Assembly: GCA_021809365.1 (NCBI GenBank)
Contig: JAKBAC010000052.1
Location: forward strand, 1-18,935
Length of the DNA: 18,935 nucleotides
Source of the DNA: Planctomycetota bacterium
GTDB lineage: Bacteria > Planctomycetota > Phycisphaerae > WQYP01
Reading direction: 5' to 3'
This document shows positions 6,748-14,951 of this stretch, piece by piece; positions within the stretch are counted from its first letter, which is position 1, and each line of letters starts with the position of its first letter. Below the pieces are notes generated by a model. That model saw only the letters and a list, made by a program, of their open reading frames with translations, was not told the DNA's origin and did no database searches. The position numbers were made by a program, and so were the translations under genes.

Positions 6748-6863
6748 TGGCAATTTTTCCGAGCGAACGGCGAAATCAGCGGCATAAATGCCGGCGCTAA
6801 GAGAAGGGTTCGTCCTGATAACTCGCACCCAGTATCCCTGGTTCGGATTTCTTGCCACGCCCT
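6748..6863 (+). ncRNA. Candidate structured leader RNA, copy 1 (unknown class)
   Basis: This segment recurs at 18158-18273 in the same orientation. The core 6761-6863 is 89/103 identical without gaps, and 42 consecutive bases (6763-6804) are unchanged. Possible pairings are: AGC-GGCA (6778-6784) with TGCC (6789-6792) and GCT (6796-6798); GAG with CTC enclosing AGG/CCT; CCAG (6829-6832) with CTGG (6838-6841); CGAAC (6764-6768) with GTTCG (6841-6845); and an outer GAGCG with CGCCC (one mismatch here, perfect in copy 2). It ends 75 nt before the start of the lipoprotein gene, so it would lie in its 5' leader. I cannot match it to a known riboswitch. It may also be a dispersed repeat. Confidence 0.6.
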
Positions 6864-6938
6864 TATGAAACTATTACGGGAAAAAATGCGCTGATGGTGT
6901 TAAGATTCGCATGGAAAATGTCTCCAGGAGCTTGCCGA

Positions 6939-7853
6939 ATGGAATTACGTATTGCACAAATTGACCGAATCGCACGACGGGCCGGAATACTGCTCTGTGG
7001 TTTGCTGCTCTTGGCGGGCTGTACCCAACAAGCGCAGCCACCGCGTCAACTCATGGCGATACCGCCGGTGCGGGTGAAAATTAAAAGCCTCAACGCCCGG
7101 GCGGCATTGTTGACCAAGCTGCGTTTAACCGGGGATGTGAACCTGACCTTGACCAACCATGACGGCAGTACATCCAGCTACCAGGCTCATGCGGTATTAT
7201 TGGTGGATCAGAATCGCGTGGCACATTTTCTGTTGGTGGGGACATATCTGGGACAAGATGCTTTTGAAATGGGAATGAATCGACGAATCTATTGGCTCAT
7301 TGATCATGAGCACAAAATTGCATACGTGGGCCGGGTGGATCGGGAATCCCTTCTGCCGTCCGGCGTGATGCCGCTGAGGCCGCAGCGCATTTTGGATATG
7401 CTGGGAATCACACCTGTGATACTGGGCGGTGCCACCCGCGTTGCGATGTTCAATGTTCCGCGCGCAGATCGGTATAATCTGCTGCTGATGCATTCGGGTG
7501 GTGGAGGGTTGGATCATATAGAGCGGCAAATCTCCATCAGCCGCTATACCGGGCAAATCAGCCGGGTACGGTTGTATGATCGCAATGGACGCGCCATTGC
7601 GTATGCGGATTTAAGCGGCTATCACCCGCTGGGACAGGCCTTCAGGGGCGTGGAGGTGCCATTGCATATCGTCATCAATTGCCTTGATGCGCGTGCGAAG
7701 ATGGACATGCGCGTCCAGCATGCCACGATGAAGCTTCCCGGCAAGTCACAATTCATCTTCGCCTCGCCGAGCTTTCAGGGACTCAATGTGGTGGACATTG
7801 ATAGGCCCGCCAACTGGGTACCCGCACCACCCAGCGGAGCCGCGGCGAAATAA
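6939..7853 (+). CDS. Putative lipoprotein with LolA/LolB-like fold
   Basis: From ATG 6939 the product is 304 aa with a lipoprotein signal peptide: arginines in the n-region, a hydrophobic stretch (AGILLCGLLLL) and lipobox LLAGC, with Cys28 as the lipidated residue. GGAG lies 8 nt before this ATG. Earlier in-frame ATGs (6852, 6894, 6918) would put over 30 extra residues before a normal signal peptide. After the Cys, the pattern of a beta strand-rich segment (GDVNLTLTNHDGSTSS), then HFLLVGTYLGQDAFEMGMN and RRIYWLIDHEHKIAYVG, resembles LolA/LolB-type outer-membrane lipoprotein sorting proteins. Planctomycete homologues of this kind have no assigned function. The conserved leader element at 6748-6863 precedes the gene. 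The fold is inferred from pattern only. Confidence 0.7.
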   Translation: MELRIAQIDRIARRAGILLCGLLLLAGCTQQAQPPRQLMAIPPVRVKIKSLNARAALLTKLRLTGDVNLTLTNHDGSTSSYQAHAVLLVDQNRVAHFLLVGTYLGQDAFEMGMNRRIYWLIDHEHKIAYVGRVDRESLLPSGVMPLRPQRILDMLGITPVILGGATRVAMFNVPRADRYNLLLMHSGGGGLDHIERQISISRYTGQISRVRLYDRNGRAIAYADLSGYHPLGQAFRGVEVPLHIVINCLDARAKMDMRVQHATMKLPGKSQFIFASPSFQGLNVVDIDRPANWVPAPPSGAAAK

Positions 7854-7857
7854 CGCC

Positions 7858-7882
7858 ATGGTGGAGCGATCCGGACCGCCAT
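7858..7882. terminator. Weak hairpin between convergent genes
   Basis: ATGGTGG (7858-7864) can pair with CCGCCAT (7876-7882), including one G-T pair, around an 11-nt loop. It lies in the 46-bp gap between the lipoprotein gene (+) and the peroxiredoxin gene (-). There is no T tract on either side, so termination function is uncertain. Confidence 0.25.
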
Positions 7883-7899
7883 TCGCGATGGTGTCACGA

Positions 7900-8502
7900 T
7901 CACAGGTTGTGGCTATGGCTGCCGAGATATTCCGCGACGCCTGCGGCAGTCGCCTTCATACCGGGCTGTCCAACTTTCCAGCCGGCGGGGCAAACTTCGC
8001 CATTTTCCTCATAGAACTGCAAAGCATCGACCATGCGAATGGCTTCATCGACATTGCGGCCCAGCGGGAGATCATTAATTAACTCGTGCCGTACAATACC
8101 CTGCCGGTCAATGAGAAATGTAGCGCGCAGCGCGACGGCCTCATTGTGCAGCACGCCATAGTCGCGGGCAATTGCCTTGTTCAGGTCCGAAACCATTGAA
8201 AATCGCAGTTTTCCAACACCACCGTTCTTAACGGGGGTTGCCTTCCAGGCCAGATGGGTAAAGTGCGAATCCACGCTGATCGCGACCACTTTGGTGTTGC
8301 GTTTTTCAAATTCAGCATGGCGATTATCAAAGGCCAGAATTTCAGAAGGGCATACAAACGTGAAATCCAACGGGTAAAAAAACAAAATTCCATAGGATCC
8401 CTCGAGGAAAGATCGCAAATGGAACCGTTCATTGATAGAATTATCCGCCATGATGGACGGAGCCGTGAAATCCGGAGCGGGCTTGCCTACGAGAACTTGC
8501 AT
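7900..8502 (-). CDS. Typical 2-Cys peroxiredoxin (AhpC/Prx1 type)
   Basis: This is a thiol peroxidase that reduces hydrogen peroxide and organic hydroperoxides. The 200-aa product has the peroxidatic Cys51 in YPLDFTFVCPSEI, preceded by the usual Pro and Thr, and the resolving Cys171 in GEVCPAGW. A GGVG motif at 94-97 corresponds to the GGLG of hyperoxidation-sensitive enzymes. The C-terminal YF motif is replaced by YL (EYLGS), so sensitivity is uncertain. GAGGAG precedes the ATG by 8 nt. The gene is divergent from phoH across a 220-bp region and has no adjacent reductase (ahpF) or oxyR. Whether it should be named ahpC or prx cannot be settled from the sequence. Confidence 0.93.
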   Translation of the reverse strand: MQVLVGKPAPDFTAPSIMADNSINERFHLRSFLEGSYGILFFYPLDFTFVCPSEILAFDNRHAEFEKRNTKVVAISVDSHFTHLAWKATPVKNGGVGKLRFSMVSDLNKAIARDYGVLHNEAVALRATFLIDRQGIVRHELINDLPLGRNVDEAIRMVDALQFYEENGEVCPAGWKVGQPGMKATAAGVAEYLGSHSHNL

Positions 8503-8683
8503 TGAACGAACTCCTCATGTTCAAAACGTTAAACCAACGGAACGATTATTGCGATGTTGGCAATGGGTGACAAGGCAACCTCGAAAAATTTATCCAGCGG
8601 GCCATGTGGCCTGTTTCCGATTCATCTATTGTGTCAGGGGCGATTTGACCGATAACAACGATAAGGTCGGCACCAATTTGCCA

Positions 8684-8702
8684 TGTTCAGATTGTGTTCA
8701 GA
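8684..8702 (+). promoter_or_regulatory. Direct repeat TGTTCAGA-N3-TGTTCAGA, possible operator
   Basis: Two identical 8-mers are spaced 11 bp start to start, about one helical turn, and end 20 bp before the phoH start. A related TGTTCAAA lies at 8518-8525, close to the peroxiredoxin start on the other side of the same divergent region. The spacing fits a repeat-binding regulator, but no family can be named. The position could also be the phoH leader. Confidence 0.35.
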
Positions 8703-8722
8703 GTAGCGGAGCAAAATAAGCG

Positions 8723-10075
8723 ATGGCTGGAACTAAATCGACGGTGAAGTACTTCGTGTTGGATACCAGCGCGTTACTTCATAACCCCAACGCGTTGTTT
8801 TCCTTTGCGGATAATGAAGTCGTTATTCCGTTTGATGTCCTGGAGGAACTCGATAAGTTCAAAAAGGACACCAATGACGTGGGCCGCAACGCCCGCATGG
8901 TGATCCGGCATCTGGATCAGTTACGGGAGCGCGGCCATCTGGCGGATGGCGTGAAATGGAACGGGCATAACGGCTGCATTCGTGTGGCCATGGAGCAAAC
9001 ACCCGTTACCGGATTGAACTCCAGCGTGCCGGACAACCGGATTATTGCGGTGGCATATCATCTTAAGGAACAGGGCAAACCGGTTACGTTTATCAGCAAG
9101 GACATCAACGCCCGCATCAAGTCCGATGCGCTGGGGATTACCACCGCTGATTTTGAATCACAGAAGGTGGATTATGAAACACTCTATTCAGGCTATCGGG
9201 ATGTGAAGGTGGATGGCGCGGTAATCGATCGGCTATATGCCGACAAAAAAATTCCGATCCAGGACCCGGTGCTCTCCAAGCTGGATCCACCGCTGTTTGC
9301 AAATGAATTTGTGCTGTTTCGCAATGCCATGGATGAACATCAAACGGGCCTGGCACGCTATGTAAGTTCCTTGCAGGCGGTGCTGCCGCTGATGCGGGCG
9401 AAAAAGGCCTGCTTTGGTATTTTGCCGCGGAATGTTCAGCAGACCATGGCATTGGACTTATTACTTGATGATGACGTGCAGATGGTCACGCTGATGGGCA
9501 CCGCCGGCACCGGAAAAACGCTGCTGGCCCTGGCCGCGGGCATGACCAAATGCTTTAATGAGCAGCGGTATGAGCGATTGCTGGTCGCCCGTCCCATCAT
9601 GCCGCTGGGACGGGATATTGGCTTTCTTCCGGGAACCAAAGATGAAAAAATGGCCGTGTGGATGCAGCCGATTTTCGACAACCTGGAATTTTTGCTGCAG
9701 GATCGCCGGGTCCACAGCGCCGAATCCGCCAATGTGGAAGGGAAGCTCAAGGCCCTGGTGGAAAGCGGTAAAGTGGTGCTCGAAGCTCTGACGTACATAC
9801 GCGGACGCAGCATCCCGCATCAGTTTATGATTGTTGATGAAGCGCAGAACCTCACCCCCCATGAAATCAAGACCATCATCAGCCGGGTAGGCGAGGGCAC
9901 GAAAATCGTGCTCACCGGCGATGCCGAGCAGATTGATAACCCCTATCTGGACGCCAACTCCAACGGCTTGTCCTTTACCATTGAGAAACTCAAGAATTCC
10001 GAATTGGTCGGGCATGTCACGCTGGAGCGCCCGGAGCGCAGCAGTCTGGCAAGTCTGATCGTTAAAGAGTTGTGA
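8723..10075 (+). CDS. PhoH family ATPase with N-terminal PIN domain
   Basis: The 450-aa product joins a PIN nuclease domain (about residues 7-150) to a PhoH ATPase domain (about 225-450). PIN acidic residues are visible at D14 (VLDTSALLH), E41/E42, D104 (VPDNRI) and D127 (ISKDINAR), so the nuclease site looks intact. Walker A is GTAGTGKT at 259-266 and Walker B is MIVDEAQ at 369-375, followed by the KIVLTGDAEQID sensor segment. This is the YlaK/PhoH2 architecture, reported in mycobacteria as an RNA helicase/ribonuclease. There PhoH2 is paired with a small upstream gene, phoAT. No such ORF is evident in the 220-bp upstream region here. GGAG lies 11 nt before the ATG, which is a long spacing. 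Cytoplasmic, and probably involved in RNA metabolism. Confidence 0.93.
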   Translation: MAGTKSTVKYFVLDTSALLHNPNALFSFADNEVVIPFDVLEELDKFKKDTNDVGRNARMVIRHLDQLRERGHLADGVKWNGHNGCIRVAMEQTPVTGLNSSVPDNRIIAVAYHLKEQGKPVTFISKDINARIKSDALGITTADFESQKVDYETLYSGYRDVKVDGAVIDRLYADKKIPIQDPVLSKLDPPLFANEFVLFRNAMDEHQTGLARYVSSLQAVLPLMRAKKACFGILPRNVQQTMALDLLLDDDVQMVTLMGTAGTGKTLLALAAGMTKCFNEQRYERLLVARPIMPLGRDIGFLPGTKDEKMAVWMQPIFDNLEFLLQDRRVHSAESANVEGKLKALVESGKVVLEALTYIRGRSIPHQFMIVDEAQNLTPHEIKTIISRVGEGTKIVLTGDAEQIDNPYLDANSNGLSFTIEKLKNSELVGHVTLERPERSSLASLIVKEL

Positions 10076-10155
10076 GGTGGTTATCCTGTAATCGTGTCCA
10101 AAAGTCGGATCTCTGCCGAAGTGACCTAATTGCCCCGATTTATGGAGTATGTGTG

Positions 10156-11724
10156 ATGATCGAACGCCGTCGGGATAGTTCATCCTCCCATGTCAAAGTG
10201 ACGGCAGGGGCGTTGGTTATGTGTGCCGCCGTAGTTGCACCGATGGTGTTTTGCAATCATGCGGTCAGAGCAAGCGGGGCAACAGTCAAATCTCCAATTC
10301 CCATCGGCTACAGCACCACACGGATCACCGGCCCGCTGGGTAGCGATGGACTGGTGGATTACATAGCGGCCTTTAATCAGCGATTCGGCAAAGGGGTGAC
10401 TTCGCAAAACAATGCCGCAGTACCAGTGCTGATCTTGTTTCGGCCAAAGTCGTTTGAAGGTGGATGGAATGAAATAGTCTCAGGCAAGTCAGTATTTGTG
10501 CGTGATAAAAATTGGGGGCACCAACTGCGCAAGGCCTTGGGAATTTCGGCAGATGAATTAACCGGCCCGCATTTTATTCATTACCAGGAATTCAGGAAAC
10601 GCGCGGATCCGATGGCCATTGCCCGGATTTCCGGGCCAGGCGCCCCACCGAAGTCTCCCTCGTATATCCCCGGCAGCTTGTACACCAAACCGTGGTCCGC
10701 GCGATCTGCACCATGGGTGGCGGCGTGGCTGCAAGCCAATGAAGGAGCACTGGATTTGGCGCAAGCGGCGTTCCTTCGCTCCAGATTCTTTGTTCCGATG
10801 AGATCGCCTTCGACACACGCCGCAATGATGACGGCTTACAATTCAGTCGTCTCCCCATTGGGTATGTTCCAGTCACTTTCAGAATACCTTTCTCTTCGGG
10901 CAATGCTGAAATTGCATCGTGGAAATCTTAAATCCTGTGAAGCGAATCTGTTGGCAGCCCATCGCTGTGGTACTCTGATCTCCCAAGATCATTCACTGCT
11001 TACATCCATGGTGGGATGGGCTACGAACACCATGCCGTCGTTGGCGGATATTTCGCTGGCGAATTCCGGCAAACTTTCTGCCCGACAAGATCTCGCCTAT
11101 ATTCGCAGCCTGAACAATATCCCTCAACGAGTTCCTCTTTCGAGCGATTTCAATACGACCGAGCGATGGATGTTTCTATCGATGATTGAATTTGTAGCGA
11201 TTAACAATCATTCCAACGGTCTGCTGATACCCGGATGGAAAAAGGCGTGGTCACGAGTGGCGAATGTGCAGGCCATGGTCAAGTTCAACCATTTTCAGGA
11301 TCAAATCGTGGCGGCATTTAAGGTCAGACCATTTTCAGCACGGATGATCGCTATTAGAAAAGTTCAATCCACCTTGTTAACAAAATATGGCGATCTCTTG
11401 GGATCGTATTTGAAGTTGACGTTACAGGCCCTGCCAAACACGATTGGCAACGAGGCCGACAGCATCGCCTTATCACGCATGGATCACGTCTCGTTTGCGC
11501 TGGCCGCGTATTTGAAAAGACGCGGTACTTTTCCCGCCCACCTGTCGCAGTTGGCTCCCAAATATCTCCCCACCATTCCGCTTGATCCCTTCACCGAAAA
11601 GCCGTTCACATACACCTCCAACCCGACCGGATGCACAATTACCAGTCCTGGAAAATTCACACCGGGAAAGTTAAATATGCGATTTTTCGGACGGCCTGTA
11701 ATCGTGCGATTGAATATGCGGTAA
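10156..11724 (+). CDS. Exported protein of unknown function (522 aa)
   Basis: I do not recognise a family with certainty. The N-terminus MIERRRDSSSSHVKV followed by a hydrophobic segment (TAGALVMCAAVVAPMVF) and AVRASG looks like a signal peptide or membrane anchor. The middle is helical and rich in Ala and Leu. Near the C-terminus, YLPTIPLDPFTEKPFTYTS matches a motif I associate with large planctomycete secreted or membrane proteins of unknown function (aligned PxDPFxGKPxxY). I chose ATG 10156 because GGAG lies 8 nt upstream. An in-frame GTG at 10072 overlaps the end of phoH, has no ribosome binding site and would bury the signal peptide. A small hairpin, ATCTCT-CCAA-AGAGAT (11727-11742), follows the stop. 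Confidence 0.75.
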   Translation: MIERRRDSSSSHVKVTAGALVMCAAVVAPMVFCNHAVRASGATVKSPIPIGYSTTRITGPLGSDGLVDYIAAFNQRFGKGVTSQNNAAVPVLILFRPKSFEGGWNEIVSGKSVFVRDKNWGHQLRKALGISADELTGPHFIHYQEFRKRADPMAIARISGPGAPPKSPSYIPGSLYTKPWSARSAPWVAAWLQANEGALDLAQAAFLRSRFFVPMRSPSTHAAMMTAYNSVVSPLGMFQSLSEYLSLRAMLKLHRGNLKSCEANLLAAHRCGTLISQDHSLLTSMVGWATNTMPSLADISLANSGKLSARQDLAYIRSLNNIPQRVPLSSDFNTTERWMFLSMIEFVAINNHSNGLLIPGWKKAWSRVANVQAMVKFNHFQDQIVAAFKVRPFSARMIAIRKVQSTLLTKYGDLLGSYLKLTLQALPNTIGNEADSIALSRMDHVSFALAAYLKRRGTFPAHLSQLAPKYLPTIPLDPFTEKPFTYTSNPTGCTITSPGKFTPGKLNMRFFGRPVIVRLNMR

Positions 11725-12034
11725 CGATCTCTCCAAAGAGATTCTCCCGTAAACAGAATGGATGGACCTTTATCGCGGCAACTGCGCGGTTAACTTCGTA
11801 ATTAAGTTCACCGGTAGGCGGATGCAGATTTATTTCCACAACCCACTCTGCTTGACGGGTGCGTGACTGCGTGACATGCGATCGCACTTGTTCCAGATAG
11901 AGATAAACTCCACATATCTGCACGGACCGCTCGTAGTCCGGCTGGCCGAGAAGGCATAATCGCCTGCTGCGATATTTGAATAGCGTAAGCGGTCAGGTTA
12001 ACATTGGTTCACTAACAGGAAAGGGTAGACCACC
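11725..12034. other. 310-bp intergenic region upstream of the glycoside hydrolase gene
   Basis: The region begins with a 6-bp hairpin (11727-11742) lacking a T tract. After that I find no tRNA-like cloverleaf, no long repeat and no plus-strand ORF. A minus-strand frame is open from 11923 to 11657 with a GTG start, but it has no ribosome binding site and overlaps the end of the 522-aa gene, so I do not annotate it. The last 25 bp carry GGAAAGGG as the ribosome binding site of the next gene. Confidence 0.4.
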
Positions 12035-13798
12035 ATGAATAAATTCGTTACCAACAGAATGAAAAAAACATTTCAAGGACTGATTGTAACACTTGCCTGT
12101 GTCGGGGCTGGCTGGGGCCTTTGCCGCGGATACGCCTCGGCCCAAGCGGCTAACGGGCAATCTCAAGCCATGAGTCCCTTCGGCATCGGCGGCAGTAATT
12201 TCAGGACCCGGGACAAAAATTTCGCCACATGGATTCCGCAAATGGAGGCCATCGGCATTCATGAGACGCGTACCCTGGGTGGAACGGGCTGGGTTGGTAA
12301 GGTGCCGACCAACTTTGCCACTTTAGACTGGCAATGGAACTACCTGACCAGCCACAAGATGCAGACGGGAGGTGATTTTTACAACTATGGTTCTCCGTAT
12401 GGTCTGCCGATGACCCGTCTGGGTGCCTGGGCCAAATACGTAACCGCCGAAGTCACGCATTTCAAAGGGAAGATCAAATACTGGGAAATCTGGAATGAGC
12501 CACCCAATGGCACAGCACAGGGACAGACTGCGGCGGATTACGCCCGATTTGCGGTTGTTACATATAATGCGGCTAAAAGAGCTGATCCCGGATGTCTGAT
12601 CGGATTGGCCGCCAAGTCCGTCGATGTAGCCTATCTGGCACGGGCGATTAAGGATGGAGCGAAAAATCATTTTAATTATATCACATTGCATCCGTATGAA
12701 GTGCTGGGAAGTGCGGTGATTCATGATGAAGATTCCGTATTTATGCATATTGTTCCCACGGTGCGCAAAATGCTTGCCGCGCTGGATCCATCCAGAGAGA
12801 ACTGTCCGATTATTTTTACTGAATTGGGTTGTGCGGCCGGCGGTCAGTGGGCTCCGCGAATTCCCGGCTTTACCGCTCCTGAAGTACAAGCATATTCGGT
12901 GGTAGAGGCATACGCGATGGGCATTGCCGAGGGAGTTACATGTATTGACTGGTTTGAAGGCATGGATGGCGACAGCGGCCCTATGGGCTTAATTGCCGCC
13001 AACGGTCATCCACGCCCCGCCTATACGGCCATGGCCGAGATGATCAAGAATTTAGGGCAGCATCCCGATTATCTGGGATGGGTATTGCTCAATAATGGCA
13101 AAGATTATGGGTTTGTGTTTCGCGGCTCTCAGCACACCGTGATGATAACATGGGCACCGCTCGGAATGACCAATGTTGTTCATTTTGGTCAGAATGTTGA
13201 TGTCCTTGATCCGTTGACAGGAAAGGTGCAGCATGTCAATAAGTATCGGCTTACCTCGGCACCGATCATGGTGATCGGAGTGCCATTGCCTCAGCTCACC
13301 CAGGCCGCCACAAATAAGAGCATGCCGTTCCCATGGGGCGGCAACTATACGAATGCAAAATCTGTCTCCGTATTATTTGGAAAGAAAATTGAGCAAAAGG
13401 GCTTGCATCTCTGTTCACTTGGCACAATCAAGCGGCAGATTGTCCAGTACGGCGGTGGTGTCCGCTTCGGCAATTTGCCCGGCGGCGGCACCGCTTTTCA
13501 GGTTGACGAGAATTATCTTTGCTACACGCCCACACCGATCATGATTTCGGCTGTAGTCCGCCGCAAGAATCCAAATCGTCCCGTGAGCCTTAATATTCTC
13601 TATGAATCTACCGCCAGTTATGCCGGTGCGGACAAGCGGACACGCAGCAAAAATATTCCGGCGGGCAACGGGTGGCAAACGCTGCATTGGCGGATAACCA
13701 ATGATGAATTTGTCAGTTGTTATGGATACAATTTTATTTTATCGTCATCCGGACCGTACTCGATCAAGAGCATAACGATAACGAAATTGACGCAATAA
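12035..13798 (+). CDS. Secreted glycoside hydrolase, clan GH-A type (GH39/GH5-like), with C-terminal beta domain
   Basis: The 587-aa product has a signal peptide (KKTFQGLIVTLACVGAGWG, possible cleavage after ASA near residue 36). A (beta/alpha)8 catalytic region follows. YWEIWNEPPNG places the acid/base at E155 after Asn, as in clan GH-A, and PIIFTELGCAAG places the likely nucleophile at E263. This suggests a retaining enzyme. From about residue 430 the sequence becomes beta-rich (VSLNILYESTASYAG, NGWQTLHWRI), like a carbohydrate-binding or jelly-roll domain. The substrate cannot be deduced; GH39 xylosidase- or arabinofuranosidase-like activity is one option. GGAAAGGG precedes ATG 12035. The in-frame ATG at 12059 has no ribosome binding site. 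Neighbouring genes also encode exported proteins, but no transporter or polysaccharide regulator is present. Confidence 0.82.
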   Translation: MNKFVTNRMKKTFQGLIVTLACVGAGWGLCRGYASAQAANGQSQAMSPFGIGGSNFRTRDKNFATWIPQMEAIGIHETRTLGGTGWVGKVPTNFATLDWQWNYLTSHKMQTGGDFYNYGSPYGLPMTRLGAWAKYVTAEVTHFKGKIKYWEIWNEPPNGTAQGQTAADYARFAVVTYNAAKRADPGCLIGLAAKSVDVAYLARAIKDGAKNHFNYITLHPYEVLGSAVIHDEDSVFMHIVPTVRKMLAALDPSRENCPIIFTELGCAAGGQWAPRIPGFTAPEVQAYSVVEAYAMGIAEGVTCIDWFEGMDGDSGPMGLIAANGHPRPAYTAMAEMIKNLGQHPDYLGWVLLNNGKDYGFVFRGSQHTVMITWAPLGMTNVVHFGQNVDVLDPLTGKVQHVNKYRLTSAPIMVIGVPLPQLTQAATNKSMPFPWGGNYTNAKSVSVLFGKKIEQKGLHLCSLGTIKRQIVQYGGGVRFGNLPGGGTAFQVDENYLCYTPTPIMISAVVRRKNPNRPVSLNILYESTASYAGADKRTRSKNIPAGNGWQTLHWRITNDEFVSCYGYNFILSSSGPYSIKSITITKLTQ

Positions 13799-13878
13799 TT
13801 TCGCGGCGGTGGATTGATTCTGGCGGGCATGGAAATGTTTCTGCATACATCCGGGGACACCGACGTCCGAGGTATGAG

Positions 13879-13908
13879 TTGCCGATAACGACAAAGAAGC
13901 GTTAATAT
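13879..13908 (+). promoter_or_regulatory. Putative promoter of the 279-aa gene
   Basis: TTGCCG (13879-13884) and TAATAT (13903-13908) are separated by 18 bp, with 4 of 6 consensus bases each. They lie about 67 nt before the start at 13975, in the 176-bp gap after the glycoside hydrolase gene. This would make the downstream gene independently transcribed. Confidence 0.3.
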
Positions 13909-13974
13909 ATGTGTCCATGATGTGATGCGAAAAGGGGCACGCAGAGGGGCGAAATTCGGCGTAAGGAGTTTTCA

Positions 13975-14814
13975 ATGTGGGGAAAACCTGTGATTTTGAA
14001 TCATCATCTTTGGCTGCGCGGCGGCGTGCTGGCGGCGTGCATGCTGGGCATGATGGCAGCGCCCGCGGCGCGAGCCGATGCGTCCGCTTCATACTTGTCG
14101 AAGTTCTGTAAAAGTCTGCCGGTATCGCGCATTGCGGAATGGAATCCGCCGAGTCGTCGAAAATTCAGTTTTGTATACAACGCGGTCGTCACCGTAAAGC
14201 CGCGGCCCATGCCGCGTGCTCCGCGTCCCAAGCCGCAACAGATTAAACGCGAAATCAGGCTGGATTTTACATTGCTGCGTGCCGCCAAGCGGCCCGGCGG
14301 ACCAACCAATGCGCCAGATTCACGACGACTGATACTGCGGGTGAGCACTTTTGTTATCAGCGAGGGAACGCATAGCCGAAGATTCGACCCTGTGACGTGC
14401 AGAGCAACTGTACGGCGTAGTGGACTGCACATCTCAGATACCTCCAATTCTTTCCTGCCCAAGGTGTTGCGCCTGGTGAATGCCTGCATGTTCTTTCGAC
14501 TTTCGCCAAAGAACTCGGATGCCGGCGCAAAACATTTGAATACCTATAAGGCCATTGCGCCATCCACAGCGTTATATTTCGGCAATGCCATTCTCAGCAA
14601 GGCCGGACGACGATCAGCCTTGGTCATTAGATTCACCGCGACACCACGGGGGCAGTTGCCCCCAATTGCCACGGAAGGTGAACTGATCGGCACCGCAAGG
14701 ATTGATGGCACATCGGGATGGGTAAGCGCATTAAAACTCAAGCATACATTGGTCAATGGCAATCAGACGACGGTGGAGAACTATGTCATAACCCAGACCG
14801 GTGGTTCACGCTAA
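13975..14814 (+). CDS. Exported protein of unknown function (279 aa)
   Basis: No family is recognised. The N-terminus has a signal peptide: a hydrophobic stretch (GGVLAACMLGMMAAPAA) ending in ARADA, a typical signal peptidase I site near residue 34. A proline- and basic-rich linker (KPRPMPRAPRPKPQQIKR) follows at about residues 75-92. After it come beta-strand-like segments such as LILRVSTFVISEG and SALVIRFTATPRG. AGGAG lies 6 nt before the ATG, which fixes the start. The general build (signal peptide plus beta-rich domain) resembles the lipoprotein at 6939, but no clear sequence match was seen. Confidence 0.75.
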   Translation: MWGKPVILNHHLWLRGGVLAACMLGMMAAPAARADASASYLSKFCKSLPVSRIAEWNPPSRRKFSFVYNAVVTVKPRPMPRAPRPKPQQIKREIRLDFTLLRAAKRPGGPTNAPDSRRLILRVSTFVISEGTHSRRFDPVTCRATVRRSGLHISDTSNSFLPKVLRLVNACMFFRLSPKNSDAGAKHLNTYKAIAPSTALYFGNAILSKAGRRSALVIRFTATPRGQLPPIATEGELIGTARIDGTSGWVSALKLKHTLVNGNQTTVENYVITQTGGSR

Positions 14815-14857
14815 ACCATTACGGAAAACCGCTCTGAACAATGTTGCCGCGATGCTG

Positions 14858-14875
14858 CGGGAATTCTTCCCGTTT
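14858..14875 (+). terminator. Putative short terminator hairpin
   Basis: CGGGAA (14858-14863), TTC loop, TTCCCG (14867-14872), then TTT. It lies 44 bp after the 279-aa gene and before the convergent DUF1634 gene. The T run is only three bases, so it would be a weak intrinsic terminator. Confidence 0.4.
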
Positions 14876-14951
14876 GGCAGATTTATTGCGGCTCGCATGC
14901 CGGCCTGAAGATGCAACCCGTGCCTCAATTGCTTTTCTTCAATTTCTCCGG

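Noticed and set aside
9461..10183. 240-codon minus-strand frame across phoH
   Set aside because: Antisense to the conserved PhoH ATPase domain, without recognisable domains.
11657..11923. 88-codon minus-strand frame with a GTG start in the gap before the glycoside hydrolase
   Set aside because: No ribosome binding site, overlap with the end of the 522-aa gene, and no family resemblance. Its composition is not implausible, so it is the least certain rejection.
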